Shown: in pieces, positions 46,201 to 59,987 of the stretch | Numbering within the stretch: position 1 is the first letter of the stretch | Layout: the number at the start of each line of letters is the position of its first letter | DNA from: Whitmania pigra | Lineage: Eukaryota; Annelida; Clitellata; Hirudinida; Haemopidae | Assembly: GCA_021613335.1 (NCBI GenBank) | Contig: JAJTWR010000263.1 | Span: 154,501 to 218,500, forward strand | DNA length: 64,000 bases | Direction of reading: 5' to 3' | Notes under the pieces: generated by a model | What the model was told of the DNA's origin: nothing | Database searches by the model: none | The model's input: only the letters and a program-made list of their open reading frames with translations | Made by a program: the position numbers and the translations under genes

Positions 46201-46793
46201 ACGGCAGCAGAAGCATCCGAAGTTGCGGGCGGTTCGGAGGCAGTATCGGCAACCATGAGAAGATCGGCGACGCAATTCCTGCCCAGGTTGTTTCTTCTCT
46301 GAAAGTCCTCCCTGTTGGGGCCTATCCACTCCCTTAGGACGGAGGAAGGTTCGGAAAGGATGTGGTCGTCTCTCAGCCGGGAAATATATTCTTCTGCGGC
46401 CTGATGGTGATGACGATGTTGGTGTTATTAATACTTAATAACCATTAGGATGATATCATCCATAGTAACTGATACTGCAGCATCGCAACATTGCTGTCGT
46501 AATTAAAGTAATTAACGACCGCGGCACAATGAAACCAGGACATCCATGTATCCGTGCAACAAGTTTAAAATGGTATAACGCATCTTATATTAGATAGTTA
46601 CACTACCTAAGTTAAATATGTGGCAATATGTGATGTATGAATAACAATATGGATGGATAAATGAATTTCTGACCTTTTCAGAGCGAAAGTGGAGAAGCTT
46701 CTTGGTGCGTGTATTGAGGAGGCAAAGATGAGGTTCCCATGATGGTCCGAGGTGTTTGTCTTCCTTCATCCGACCAGCACTGTAGCCGTCCAT
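34871..46793 (-). CDS. Ras GTPase-activating protein of the DAB2IP/RASAL2/SynGAP family
   Basis: Twenty exons in phase: 46793-46674, 46400-46175, 46043-45951, 45721-45588, 45485-45385, 41557-41249, 41070-40969, 40755-40657, 40576-40491, 40321-40134, 39901-39739, 39531-39452, 39347-39169, 38996-38766, 38530-38440, 38375-38265, 38174-37231, 37167-36698, 36608-36305, 35540-34871; 1566 aa from MDGYSAG. The 46674 exon opens upstream (46807, phase 1), so another 5' exon exists and the true start may be earlier. Order: Ser-rich head with [12 protein letters not shown], split PH region (about 240-335), C2 (about 340-480; [15 protein letters not shown]), RasGAP (about 490-770) with arginine finger R548 in LRGNSIATK and signature [12 protein letters not shown] (660-671), then a long Ser/Pro-rich tail with the family motif LKPLSFNNP (about 993). 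It should stimulate Ras/Rap GTP hydrolysis at the membrane. The C-terminal coiled coil of vertebrate relatives is not seen in this model. Confidence 0.92.
41558..43603. other. RasGAP intron with a gene-like remnant
   Basis: No exon is supported here. On the + strand, 42152-42376 reads as a hydrophilic frame rich in Asn, Gln and Glu ([18 protein letters not shown]), continued in shifted frames with stops to about 42525. It looks like a decayed coding sequence, perhaps a retrocopy or mobile-element piece, but I recognise no family. Confidence 0.3.
43139..43323. repeat. (GAT)n microsatellite with GGT/GAC interruptions
   Basis: About 185 bp of GAT units interrupted by GGTAGTGG and GGTGGCGGCGGC blocks. 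The acidic, Met- or Ser-rich open frames across it are artefacts of the repeat. Confidence 0.9.
43604..43827 (-). CDS. Alternative first coding exon of the RasGAP gene
   Basis: An ATG-initiated frame (43827) of 224 nt ends in a donor (GCCAG|GTTGGA) in phase 2, the phase needed by the RasGAP exon beginning at 41557. It encodes 74 residues including [17 protein letters not shown], which resembles [14 protein letters not shown] in the upstream exon and the LKRTKSQxKLDR block of vertebrate DAB2IP/RASAL2. It therefore looks like a second promoter and first exon giving a shorter protein of about 1416 aa that keeps PH, C2 and RasGAP. The upstream sequence has no clear acceptor, favouring a first over an internal exon. 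Several in-frame ATGs make the precise start uncertain. Confidence 0.55.
44978..45019 (-). CDS. Possible 42-nt cassette exon of the RasGAP gene
   Basis: Between RasGAP exons 45385 and 41557 (both junctions phase 2) a 42-nt segment has an acceptor (gcattgcag|T) and donor (TTTAG|GTAACA). It is phase 2 at both ends and open in that frame, adding 14 residues ([13 protein letters not shown] core). It could be included or skipped without changing the frame. No homology supports it, so the call rests on splice signals and phase only. Confidence 0.35.
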
Positions 46794-47649
46794 GCAGCAC
46801 AGCACCTCTGAAAGTCATTTTCTTCATTAGTCAAATAATACTAGAAGACCTATAATACCGTAAGTCCTATAATGCTATAAGTCATCACCGTTACCATTAT
46901 CGCTAGTGTGTTCATCATAAAGTCATTTCGAAAGAAATACCACTAACAGGAGAAAGGAGATTAGTTACAACAATATAATGATGATGATGGTGACGATGAT
47001 AATAATAATAATAATAATGATAATAAAAACAATAATAGCAGTAATAATAGGTACTTAAAACTTCATCAGCTTGATCATCTCACCAAGAATTAATATTCAT
47101 TACTATAACCCAAACAAACATCCCTCAGATAAGATAAGGAACGACCTTGATCGAAACTAACGTTAGCAATCATTATCATCGCAGCCACCATCATCATCAC
47201 CACATGATTCACCACGATAATCATCATCGTCATCACACTCAATGCACTTTAATAATAAATCATTATCATCATCACTGGCAATCATTAAGAGTCCAGAGTA
47301 TCTGTTAGTCTGAAGTCCGCGCAGACGATAGGGTATCGTTCAATTGATGATGAACTGGAGGTTAATGCACCGAGAAACCAATCTGATTACAAAGCAACGT
47401 CACATGCCACATGACACTCATCACCACCTAATACAAAGTAGTGTCGCCATCATTATCATCATCATCATCCTCACCATCGTGACAATCACTATCATCACCA
47501 TAGATGATCAAATTCCGAAGAAACGAAGTGCTCAACAGCTTCACTTCATCACACATTCATCTGGTGTGATGACTAGGATTATTAACAACACTATAGATTA
47601 TTATATTTATTATTATCAATATAATGACATTACAAACATAACTGATAAC

Positions 47650-47655
47650 ATAATA

Positions 47656-47692
<37 letters not shown>

Positions 47693-47742
47693 GATGATGA
47701 TAATAATAATAATAATAAATAATAATAATAATAATAATAATA

Positions 47743-47795
<53 letters not shown>

Positions 47796-47821
47796 GAATA
47801 ATAATAATAATAATAATATAA

Positions 47822-47892
<71 letters not shown>

Positions 47893-47911
47893 GAATAATA
47901 ATAATAATAAT

Positions 47912-47966
<55 letters not shown>

Positions 47967-47996
47967 CATAATAATAATAATAATAATAATAATAAT
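47650..47996. repeat. Compound (GAT)n/(AAT)n microsatellite, about 345 bp
   Basis: GAT units (47655-47700) run into about 295 bp of AAT units with several phase slips and AAG/TCA interruptions. Open frames across it are artefacts. Confidence 0.95.
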
Positions 47997-49352
47997 GGAA
48001 CTAAAACGAGCCTCCAATAGTGATGAAGCATCACACTTTTCAAAGAGTAGTTGGATTTAATGGAACATAATTCAACATCATAACCATCATCATCATCATC
48101 ATCATCTCCACAACAACATTGACCTATACATAACAATCGACAACTACAATGAGACGACTTCTTACACAAATAATCAAACAATTACGACCGACCATGAGGC
48201 GAACCGTGAGAACATGCCCGCAGTAATTTCAACATCGTCGTCATCATCATCATCATCATCATCGCCATCATTACTAGCAACATAACGTTACCTAACATCA
48301 CGTGACATCTCAATCATCAGAGGTGCAAATATTAGCACATGAGGTTTACGATAACACTCACAAAAAACTCAGCCATATCGACAACGATGACGACAACAAT
48401 GCAAGTGGTAAGAAATACAAAGAAAGTGAGGACGATGACGGCGACGATTATAGGAGCCGAACAATACTTAGCGACGCGAGCAGCGCGAAGTACTGGGACT
48501 CAGCAGTCCTGGACGGCACATTCATAATCCAAGATATTTCCTTCGATATCACTACAAAGGTGATGGTAAGTTCTGTAGCAGTGGTCCTGAGAAAGGTGAT
48601 GATAATGGCCAACATCTCCTAATTATGGCTAGCAACCTCGGATTTTTAATTAATTAACCGCGGATGCAATACTGCAATTTACCTTAACGTCAGGTGATTA
48701 TCTCTAGAAGCAAATAATTCACAACCAGGGACTCACTCTGTGAAGAAATACAGACTCCAAACAGTTTAAGCATCCTTGCTCATCCGATTTACAAATCTCA
48801 CGACAGCAGCAGCAGCAACAACGACAACAGATTTCCTCCAAGCATGTGATCGTCATCGACAAGAAAACGTCACGGCAACAATAATAACAACAACAACAAT
48901 TATTATCATTATTATTATCCGATCGGATTATTAGCAACGGAGAGATCGAGAGTCACGAAGTAGTTTCAAAACGAAGTTCCAAACAAGCGCAGACATCCAT
49001 CCCGTTACTTCCGGGTAGGTATCGACGAAATAAATATATGAAGAGAAGAAAAAACATGAAAAGCATGAATGGGATTAATTAGCGTCGAGTCGGCAATCTA
49101 AAACACGTTAACGGGCAATCAACAAGAATCGTACTAAGTCGACTATCATCCAGCTATCAATAGGAAATGCCGAGGAATGTGCGGGCTCAGAGCCAATACT
49201 GATAAGTAATCATAGCATAAAAGAGGCCAATGCAAAGGAACCTTTTGGTGTGATTAGCCTGCTTAATGGCGGTCCCACTCGATTGTTAAAAACCTCTTAG
49301 CATCCCAACTTAAAATTTCCTTGGCAGTTTAAATAGCACAATTTAGTAATAA

Positions 49353-49391
49353 TAGTAGTAGTACTAGTAGTAGTAGTAGTAGTAGTAGTAG
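49353..49391. repeat. (AGT)n microsatellite
   Basis: Short run of AGT units with one ACT-type interruption. Confidence 0.85.
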
Positions 49392-52162
49392 TTAGAAGCC
49401 TATTAAATAAACGTGATGCATGCCTACCGTCGCACCGCCGCAACGACATTAATTATGTTACCCATGGTAACCACCGCCGTCACCATGGCAACACTTCAAA
49501 TTATGCACAGATTTTTTTCAATACTACGCTGTTGGTAACTATTCAACGTAACCATTCCCCGTACAAGCAGGTAATCGTCCAACCGACATCATCACCATCA
49601 TCACTGCCATCATCGTTCAACTCAAAATCAATCACCAATCTCTTATCTAGGTTTGGGCGTTTAAGATTTGTAGAAACCCATGTTGACACTGACACAAGAA
49701 GTAAGTGTTTAGGTGGGACGAGATGCTAAATCGTACCAATCCTTTAAAATTGATGATAGGCTCCGCAGGCGATTGATCGACTCATACATCTGACGAATTC
49801 CAAGCGTAGCAGCCCTACCGACTACATGATCAGATTTCCTAAAGTTTCCCAATGATCTTCGTTCCCCTCTATCAAACAGGTGATCATCGCAAATAGGTAA
49901 CCACAGCATACATTAAAGAGAGCCATCTTCTAAGGATTAACATAGGCCGTATGTAGATAAATACATCATTTCCTTTTATAAATACATCCTCGTTGCTTTC
50001 CTCGAGTGAAGAACAAATAAAAGGCTGATAAGCAGATGTAACTCTCGATTCAAGTACCGACAGGTCGGTCGGGAATTTGGCGTCAGTTGCCGTCGAGTAA
50101 ATTGATAGATTTATTACTCAGGTGTATGGATGGAGTTCATTTCAAGATTGAAATCATTTGAGAAGAAAGAGCCCGATGATGAATTACTTAAAAGTAAAAG
50201 TTATTGACTTCAGATGGGTGGAAGATAAACAAACACGTACAGTACATCGCGCACCTGTTCTCACCTTGACTCGACCGGCCCTCGGGCTCCGAGCGTCGGC
50301 CAGGTTAACGAGATGCTAATTTATTCGAATCATGTTTATTCAATGAAGCTAGGCTGACGGAAGAGGCGACTAATCATTCGACGGTTGTGCAAATAGATAT
50401 GCAAATGATTTACAACTTGTTCCGATGATGACAGTATGTTACAAATTATAACAATTAGGTCTTTCCTTCTTCTAATGGCAGAGTTTACGATTTGAAATAT
50501 TTGACATTTGCAGAAATACTAAAGGATTAAAAATAAGTATTAAAAAAAATTTATCTCCTCAATGCATCCTTAAGATGACATTACATGCAAGACATTTCTA
50601 AGTATTATTCTTAGTAATATATGAGTAGTTCCCTAGTTATGGTGAGGTTAGTAGTTATGTACACTTGCTTAGTAAGGAATGTTAAGAATATCTAAAAGCT
50701 TTCATATGGATAAGATCAGTGCTATTCTTATTCACTGGTTGACATAAGAAAACAGATTATAAAATAATTGGGACTACAGAAGCATCCTGTTTCACTGACG
50801 AGAGTGAATGAATGGATGAATGATGAACGTAAAGGCAAAATATACTTTTAGAAATCTATACAAACACATCACAGCACCACCAGCCTAGCCTTTAGCATAA
50901 CTTCATGCATTAAATTTTTGAATTCGCAAAAAACAAATCTAATCACAAAAATAAATGTAATAACCACATTGATGTCAAAGTTAGTAGTAATTATATACAA
51001 CAACCACAGCAACAACAACAATAATAATTAATGAATTAATGGTTATGACGATGATGATATGCATTTCCAACATCGGTAACGACTCACGAAGTTCTCATCA
51101 GCCACAAACACCTGCGTCAAGTTAAACAACTTCAGCCGGATGGGGTTGACTTTCAGCCACGATGAACATTCGTGAAAATATTGACACGTGGAGTGACACG
51201 TAGAGCTCACAAAATTGGATTGTGGTTCAACGATATCAATGCATTTATAAGCCTATCATTATAAATAAATACGATTTGGCCTTAGGAGCTTTTCGTTCAC
51301 ATCCGTCGTCATTCATAAATTTCTTCAGTTTTAGGACATCCTACTTTTAAGACTAGATTACATATTTAAAAGGGGATCAATTTTTCAAATAACTTTTGAA
51401 AGTAGGAAAATCTCAGTGAAACGTTTTAGCGAATCGAAACGGTTATCTAAGAGTTAAAATCTTATTAGTTTGCACAACATGTTACTTTGAAATCACGATC
51501 TACTTTGATCTGCCTGCTTTCCCTGATGGAGTGGGCTGCGAGGATTGCGGAGTTGATGATTGTGTTGATGACGAGCTCGCCTGGTCCAAGTGGAGCAAAG
51601 GGATACCCAGAGCAACATGCGTCTGTCCAAGGACCAAGATTGTGTAGGCTATTTATCCTTCGGTGAGATTTCGATCGGATCCAGAAACGACAAACCAATC
51701 AGTCGATCAATCCCAGTTGCCAAACAAAATAACCATTTTTTGTCATATCTTTCTACACTTCCGATCTAATCAAACTTCTCGACAACGTCAGCGCAACGAC
51801 CTACAACAACAACAACAACAGCAATGGCGATAGTTCGAGAAGTCGAGATGACTACAGACGGACAAACACAAAGCAAGAGACCAAAGTAAACAATAGGAAA
51901 GCAAGGTCCTTATATAGGCACGCATGAATCCCTATCGCAGCAAAACAGGTTCATAACGAACGGCAGTCACTTTCCCGACTGAGCTCGTGTTAGAAACGTG
52001 AATGGACAGCAGGTATGCAGTTATGCTGGTGGAGATGATGATGATGATGATGGCGATGCGATGATGCTGCCTGTGATGTCACTTCCACGAAGCCCATGAG
52101 CATCAAAGTGAAACAACAAATGCATGCCGTCTGCACGTCACACTCATCCGCTCTCATCACCT

Positions 52163-52165
52163 CAC

Positions 52166-52196
<31 letters not shown>

Positions 52197-52239
52197 GTCA
52201 TCATCATCATCATCATCATAATCATCATCATCGTCGTCG

Positions 52240-52273
<34 letters not shown>

Positions 52274-52290
52274 AATCATCATCGTCGTCG

Positions 52291-52331
<41 letters not shown>

Positions 52332-52332
52332 G
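52163..52332. repeat. (ATC)n microsatellite with a higher-order unit
   Basis: About 170 bp of ATC units. The interrupted block ATAATCATCATC...GTCGTCGTC occurs twice, about 55 bp apart, so a longer unit was duplicated within the array. Poly-His and poly-Met frames are artefacts. Confidence 0.92.
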
Positions 52333-55300
52333 TCAGTAGCAGCACCACTGCTTTTCCATGGAAAAACAAGGAACGATTAAACACCTCCTATTACTCATTA
52401 GAATATATTGATGACTCATGACTGTCATCATCCCCACCTCCACAAACAAACCAATCATCACCACAAGTCGCCTTCCCTGGGACTCAGGTTAAAAGGGTAG
52501 CAATCACGTCTACCTGTATACACGACAACATCAACAACTCCAAACCAACAGGTGAGTTTCCGATTGCTGTAAACTCTCCAGATGTAACTTTACAGCTTCG
52601 AACCGCGGCAAACGTAATGACGACATCAGGATATCATTATCATCTTCATGCTTGTTGATATTAACACGAGGCATTATTCGCAAGAAAATTCTGGAAGGAG
52701 CTTATGCAAACAGTGCATGCATGAGGAGCGATGTTAATTGTCTTTGATGACATTATTAATCCCACAACGCTGATTCAAAAATATTTCTATCGAGTTTATC
52801 TCGCCAGGTCAAATAAATTGTTTGTAAACATAATGGCCAGACCTGCTGATGATATTTTTTTGATAGAGTGAACGCAGCTAAAATCCCACGAGGAGTCCGC
52901 CCAACTCCCTCGATGAATTGCTTTCTGGTCATTTATCTCATGCATATGCAAATGTGGAATGTGATATTACGCGAGGTATGATACACTCTCATGAATATTA
53001 ACGAGCCAGGATCAAGTGACGAAGATAGATTAGCGAAAGATGAATGGGTAGGGTAGTTTCGGGTGGAGCCATAGGTCAAGACGTTAGGTGGTTAACAATT
53101 AGGAATGCTAAAGCTCCCTTAATCAATGACTAAACAAAAACAATAACAAAAACTAAAAATAATAATAATAATAATACCAATAATAGTGATAATGATACCA
53201 AGAAGGATAGTAATGGAAAAAGTTGCAGAAGATGATAAAGGCGACACTTGTGATTGCAGCAGTTATTGTAAGCAAAGAGCAGCTGTTGTTGACAAAGTTT
53301 TTAAACGATTTAAAAATGGCAACTTCCTAATAGCTAGCTAGATTCTGTAAGTCGTTGAGCACTTACGAAACAGTCAAAGTCATTGAGCTAATCGAACATG
53401 TTTTGATTGCAATCTTCGCAAAATTGATCGTATTATTACAACGATTCTTTCACCACCACCACCACCATCAACATCATCATTATCATCATCATCTACCCAT
53501 AGCCAATGTAGGTTTCCCATTAATCAACAATCGATTGATCTGCTCAAAGAAGGACGTTCGAGCGACTGAGTGAGAGATGCGTTGCATTTGTGTCAAATTA
53601 TTGGTTCAGACCAGACAAATGACCAATAGTCAAAAGTTTCAAGGACGCCTAACTACTACTACTATTACTACTATTTCTAATAACGCACTCGAAAGTCAGA
53701 CATAAACGAAATATTAGACTATATTATATTTAATCACGATAATACATCTCAACAACACCAACAGGAGTAAACATTCTTCACGTGCACAACCACAACAGCG
53801 GAAGCCTGGGAAAAAGAGCATCCTACGGAAAGAAATGTAATTGGATGCGGTCCAGAACACGCGATACGAAAAGTAAGTAAGTAGAAATCGCAGTAGAGGG
53901 AATTTATCTGTCAATCATCCAAACAATGCCAAACATAGATAGCACCAACAATTAGATGGCTTTATAACCAAGCAGCTGTTCGACTGAAGTACAGGATGAC
54001 ACGACACCGACGATCGATCACAACGATGCTGGCGTAATTTTCGTAATTTACGGGGGCAACAAGTGGAGATCACTTAAACATTTAATAACGGTCGAAGAGG
54101 TCTCAAGTTCATTTTTGTGTCTGAGAAGGTCAACAATTACTTTTTCAGAAGAGATGTTTATCTAGAGAGCAGCCGGGGCTCTAGAATACACTACGTCTAT
54201 AATGACAGAGTCTATGGAATGTTACAAGCGTACATTCGTGGGACAAGACAAATAACATCCGAGCTTACCTGACACAAGGCCCATGACACGAACGGTAGAA
54301 TAATTTATAATCAATTATCCAGGTATGTTTATTACGCCAGGGACCTCAACTTAACCACTAGAATCATTCGCGTGCATCACAGGAAGACGCTCGAAAGCTG
54401 CCATTGTCTTATGCTAATTAATCTGATAACAAGTGTGACCGTCGGGTCAAAGTAAACAAGACAGCCCCTTCGGACTCGCTCTTCCTGCAGGCCCTGGAGT
54501 CCCATAGAGACAAACCCAATGGCATGTGCATCATCATGCCTTGTTTATTTAGCATAATGCATCGATCCATAACTTGGCATTGCCAATAACATAGGCCATC
54601 ACTGGTACGTCAATCAGTCAATTGGCTAATGGGCTAATGGACTGAAACGAGCATGTGGCACTATTAAACAGGGATGTACCAGCATTGGGAAGGAGTTAAT
54701 TGCAGATGTGCGACTGATGATCCACCTAGCCAAGATGTTGCTTCACGTGCGGATTCATAAATCAGGCTAGTTTCTTTTGTAGTCTCATTATCAACTAGTA
54801 ATTGAAGATGAAATTTGAAAATTAAGCATGTTATCAAAAGCGAACATACGTGGATCTGAGCTTTTCTCTAGAAGACAAGGCATGTTTGTTAAAACTCATT
54901 CCCAAACTGTAAACAAGCTCTAGTAGAAATTTAATAACAAACACATCAGATTAATTTTAATCTAACAGGTAATTTTTAAAAATTTTACTTTTAAAAATTT
55001 GGATGCTAAAATTTCATATTGTTAAAGATGATTAAGCTGTAAGTCATGTTAACAACACTTACAGTAAAAGTGTCAAATAATACAAATACTCCAAAAAACG
55101 GCCGCAAAATCAGAATAAATAGCAGTTACAAAAGTGTATAAAAGTATTAACTAAATTTCATTCCTCGGACAGCAAAATTGAGGGACTCCTAGAAAAAGTT
55201 TTATGAACAATCAATAGTTTAGCACCTGTCAAAGATAACGGCTCTGAAGCAAATGTTCATTTAATCATAGGAACATGAATGTGAATATATATATATATAT

Positions 55301-57336
55301 AATAAAAAATGTTTTATGCCTCATAAAAAAGCATCAGCAAGCCTTGAAGGGGGATGTGCTAAATCCGGCTTAGAAGTCAAAAGAAGTCAATCCATGGAAA
55401 ACCAAGCATAGCATAAACAAGAGCAATCACGAAAGCAGGTTGGGCTTACCAATAAATATTGATACTATCATAATAAATAGAAAAAATTGCAACATCAGTA
55501 TGATGCATCATATTCCAGTCCATGTAGTTTCTCAAAAAGTTGACAGCAGTAATTCAAACAAAGTTTATGGAGATCCATAGACACACCTACACTCCCAATG
55601 GAATATACACAAAAACATGTGAGATGGAAAATTGGACGGAGAATTATGTAAACTGAGATCTACTGAACACCACTGCTGGTCATAAAGCCGGATTAAAACT
55701 CTTGTGGGAGAATGGAAGGGTGGAGAAAGGTTGCATGCATGATTCCTATGTATTTCATCTAAGATGCTTCATAACAAATTTCAAACCGAAACATATGCAT
55801 ATCTAAGTTAAATATCAAAATCAAAGAATGCTTTGGAGATGTATGAGTGGCTGATAACATTTTTTACTTAACTAACATTTTTAAAGAAAGACACTGCAAT
55901 AAAACTTTAACCTGTTAACTTATTACATGATCTCAGCAAAATATACTCAGTAATGAATCAAGAAAATCCTTTGAGTAAGAAGTTTTGAAGGTTTATTTGG
56001 TCGTCAAATGGCATTTCTTCCTCCCAACAAAGAAGACATAAAAAACAAAGAACCACTGCAATATAAATAATTTAAAATAATGAAACAAAACCTCTGATGA
56101 GAAACAGACCACATACAATTCAACCTCAGGAAATAAATTAAAAATTTTTGGGTAGATAAATCACCACTGAAGATTTAGACCTTGAGAGCTATTCCAGCAT
56201 CAATCTAGCCTCAAAACGCAGCCGCAAAAAATTAAAATAATTTACGTAATAACAAATATTAAGGCCCACACACATAATGGTTCACAGCATCCTTGTTGAT
56301 TCATAGATCAAAGAAATACCTTTGCTAGCAGGTTTCTGCCAGAACTAAAGAATTCATTGACAGAAACACATTTGAATGTAGAAATAGGTCCTTAAGAATG
56401 CCAAGCTTAATGTCACTCTCAGTGTATTCAAATCAAAACATTGTCATTCAGACTTATTAATTGGCAATCACAAGACTAAAATTGACCATTAAAGAATTAA
56501 TGCAAACATAACCTAGTTTTCAAGAAGCATGCAACCATATTAACCAATTTGAAATTTTGTAAAAATGCAATTATTGAAAACTGGATCTTGGAATTGTAAA
56601 CAATAAGACCCTGAACCTGAAGAGATGTATGAATTAGAAATACATTCTTATCATTTTCAGGCAATATCTATCTAGATGGAATGTAGCAAGGCAAACTGCT
56701 AACAGTCTGTCTGGACTGAAAGCACAGATATCAGATGGTCTAGAAATTCCATACACATCGGACCTCATTCCAATGGAATCTCAACCTGATTGGAGCTAGC
56801 AGAATAAGACTACCTCACAATAATGAGCTTCTGGGATTATAGTCAAGCATGCTGAAGATCAAACTGACAAGAAAGGCAAAGTATTTTAGAAGACTTTAGA
56901 CAAAAGCAGTAGACCCTGTTCTCATGTTCAGATTAAAATAAATCTAATCAAATGCCTAGCTCATTTACTACTGATATCCTTGGAGATCATGTATAGGCAT
57001 GTGTTTCTTGTTTATAATCAGAACAGGGTTAATATAAAACAGGAATTAAATTTACCCACCAGGCAAATAGAAAATGGCACCACCTAAATAGCTTTTATAG
57101 ACAAAACCATAAGCTGATTTACATCATCAAAGTTATTAGTCGTTTAATAAAGATATAAATCTACAGTAAACTGAGCATCAGTTTTTATTTTTTGAAAGTA
57201 GAAGTCACAACTATCATGCAACTCAGAACATAAAAAAACCGTAAGAGGTAAGTTCAGTAAATCGATACATACATAACTAGTCATGAGACTTAAGTAGGTG
57301 GCTGTGCAATGAAGAATGGATGGATATAACAGATGA

Positions 57337-57424
57337 ATGAATGGATGTAATGATGAAGGGATGGATACAATGATGAATGAATGGATGTAATGATGAATGA
57401 ATAGATGCAATGATGAATGAATAG
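57337..57424. repeat. 20-bp minisatellite, about 4.4 copies
   Basis: The unit ATGAATGGATGTAATGATGA repeats head to tail at 57337, 57357, 57377 and 57397 with a partial fifth copy; the copies differ at two to four positions. Confidence 0.85.
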
Positions 57425-59981
57425 CAAGATAATATGTTGGCAAAAAATGAGAAGGAATTCCATGAAGGCAATGAGTCATGAGCTCAAAAACATAAGACCA
57501 AGCAAAAAACAGGCCCTTCAAAAATAGGCAGCTGTCTTGTCTAAATCCATTCACCCTCTATCCAAAACACAAATCAATTAAACAATGTAATCCCAACAAG
57601 GTCTCCTAAAAATAAAACAACACAAATAGATAAATGGCAATTCTTTTAACAACCGAAATCCTAGACTGAATATTATGAATGGACATGACAAAAAAGATAT
57701 TTGAACTTGAATCCACTTTCATTCAAATATTGACTAAATTGTGAAGTGCAACATAAATAACTAATTTCAAGGCTTCAGGTCAGTCATTATTTCTGAGAAG
57801 CCAATTAAAATCAAATACATTTACAATACACTTAGTTTTACTTAATTCATTATTAGCAATACCATCACCAATGTTATCACAGTAGCCCTCCCCACCATAA
57901 CCATCATCATCAACAGGGGAATGAATCAAAGAGGCTTATGAATTGCTGGCTCATTTTCCCACGTGTTTAGAGTGTCATCAAGGTTATCATCACCAACGTC
58001 TACAAAACCTTTAGGGTAGCATAGAATTAATTTAGTCTTTGCCTAATTTAATTATTACATTATTTATTTTATTACTTATTTTATGAAGTTGTGATCTCAA
58101 ATGGATGTGACAGTTACATAATCCAACAATCTCACAGAATTAATGGATAAAAAATATTAAAGGCAATGCCCATTGGAAGTTAAGCACATTATTTAGGAAA
58201 AATGTTACAAATTAAATTTTTTTTTAATTTTAATTTTTTTTTCAAAAATCCATCATGTAATTATTAAATTAAAAATATATCAAAATAACAATTCATTTCT
58301 TTAAAGTTATTATTCCATTTAGAAGTTATTATCATAGAATTAAGCCAGGTTGTAGTTGTATCAACACAACTTTTTACACAACCACTTATCGAAAGAGTCT
58401 GTTTTCATAGTACTCAGAATAAAGTTAAAATTATTAGCATAAATCACCATAAATATGACATAATATCATTGAAATAACAGGGTACTTGACTCTTAATTGA
58501 AAAATAATTGTTAAATATTTAACAAGAATAATGATGATGTCAGTTACAATTCAAAGCAGTTGTCACACAGCTGAAAAGACAATCTCAAAACTCTAGAATT
58601 TTTCTCTAATCTAAAAAATATAATAGAAAAAAGAATGTCAATTCAAGAAGATTTTCATCTAAATACTATTTCAGAAAAAATGCATAGATTGTTGCTTGAC
58701 TATGCCTGATCAAACACCTTATAAAAATGGCTATGTCCCTATATACTTCCCTTTACCGTGAGTTCCATTGATCTGTATGAATATCCATCTATCTAAATTC
58801 TTATATTTTTATTTAAGCAAGAATTGTTCAGGTGTGAAAATGAATTACTTTGATGCTAATATTAAATTTTTAAAAGTTAAGATGACACTAGAACTACTGA
58901 AACGTTCACCACTTAAACTCTCCCAGATATGCAATGCACAAATAAATTTACATGCTCAGCAAAATTACTCAGCAGGAATAAATGGACAGTCTGATAACAA
59001 ACTTTATAAAAACCATCAATCCAAGTTAATGATATGAAATGTTTCCCTAAAATTTAAATTTCGTAGTAAGTTATTAGGCTTTCTTTATTAAGCGTTCCTT
59101 TAAGGTGCCACCAAGCATCTCATACAAATCTTGGTGATAACATTTTCTAGTTCAGGAAGTTAGATTTGGATTTTATTAAAGTTAACGTTTTCTCATTAAA
59201 AATAATGTTTTATCAACTTCTTTATCAATATCGGTCACTAACCCCAAACATTTAGCCATCCTTCCTTGACTGCATAAGCGAATTGGTTCTCATCCGTCAT
59301 GGCGATCCAATCACGTAAAATTAGCAACATCAACTAAAGGCAAAGCAATCAGAACGTCGCACAAATTAGTTTATTTTGTCCGGTCTCAAAACACTAGTTC
59401 CCATAGAATGGCACCTCAGAATTTAATATCATATCGGATACTATCGGCCTTCGGAACACCAACTGTTATTGCCATTATTAATTTTTAGTCATCCGGTTAT
59501 TTGTGTTAAATTATTGAATATAATATTTTTAATACAATCTTTTAAAAAGCATTGACTATAATACAAAGCATAAAATTGTTTTAGTAATTTACAACATTAA
59601 GAATATTATAACAAGGACATTATTCACAATCTGCTTTCGCATAGCACACAGTCTTCGAAGGTAAAAAAGCCGACAAAATACCATTCTTGCGAAGGTGGAC
59701 ATTTTACTATCGAATGCATTAACATCCAGTCCGAGTCAACAAGAAACTAAAACCGCTTATCCCATTTACCTAACCCGGTAACACAGCGTTAGCGATATCA
59801 TGAAGCCGCTTTTCCATGGCAAATGGCAATGAATTCAGACTTACAGCTGAAACCAGATAAAGGTTGAAGGGTACAGGCTAGATGCCAACACATTATTTGA
59901 CAATCAAATTATCTCCAAGTTTCAATTTATTTTAAAAGTTCAGAAAGAATAAAGAAACCACCATTAAAAAAATCACAATAA

Positions 59982-59987
59982 TTTATT
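59982..59987 (-). terminator. Polyadenylation signal of the FEM1-like gene
   Basis: AATAAA on the minus strand about 250 nt after the FEM1-like stop codon. Confidence 0.5.

Noticed and set aside
47344..48181. Met-, Ile-, Tyr- and Asp-rich small proteins in the GAT/AAT region
   Set aside because: Microsatellite translations without other support.
48302..48622. 106-codon acidic plus-strand frame
   Set aside because: Starts with GTG only, has no recognisable motif or splice-supported neighbours, and overlaps repeat-rich sequence.
58768..59037. 89-codon plus-strand frame
   Set aside because: AT-rich composition without conserved motifs; chance length.
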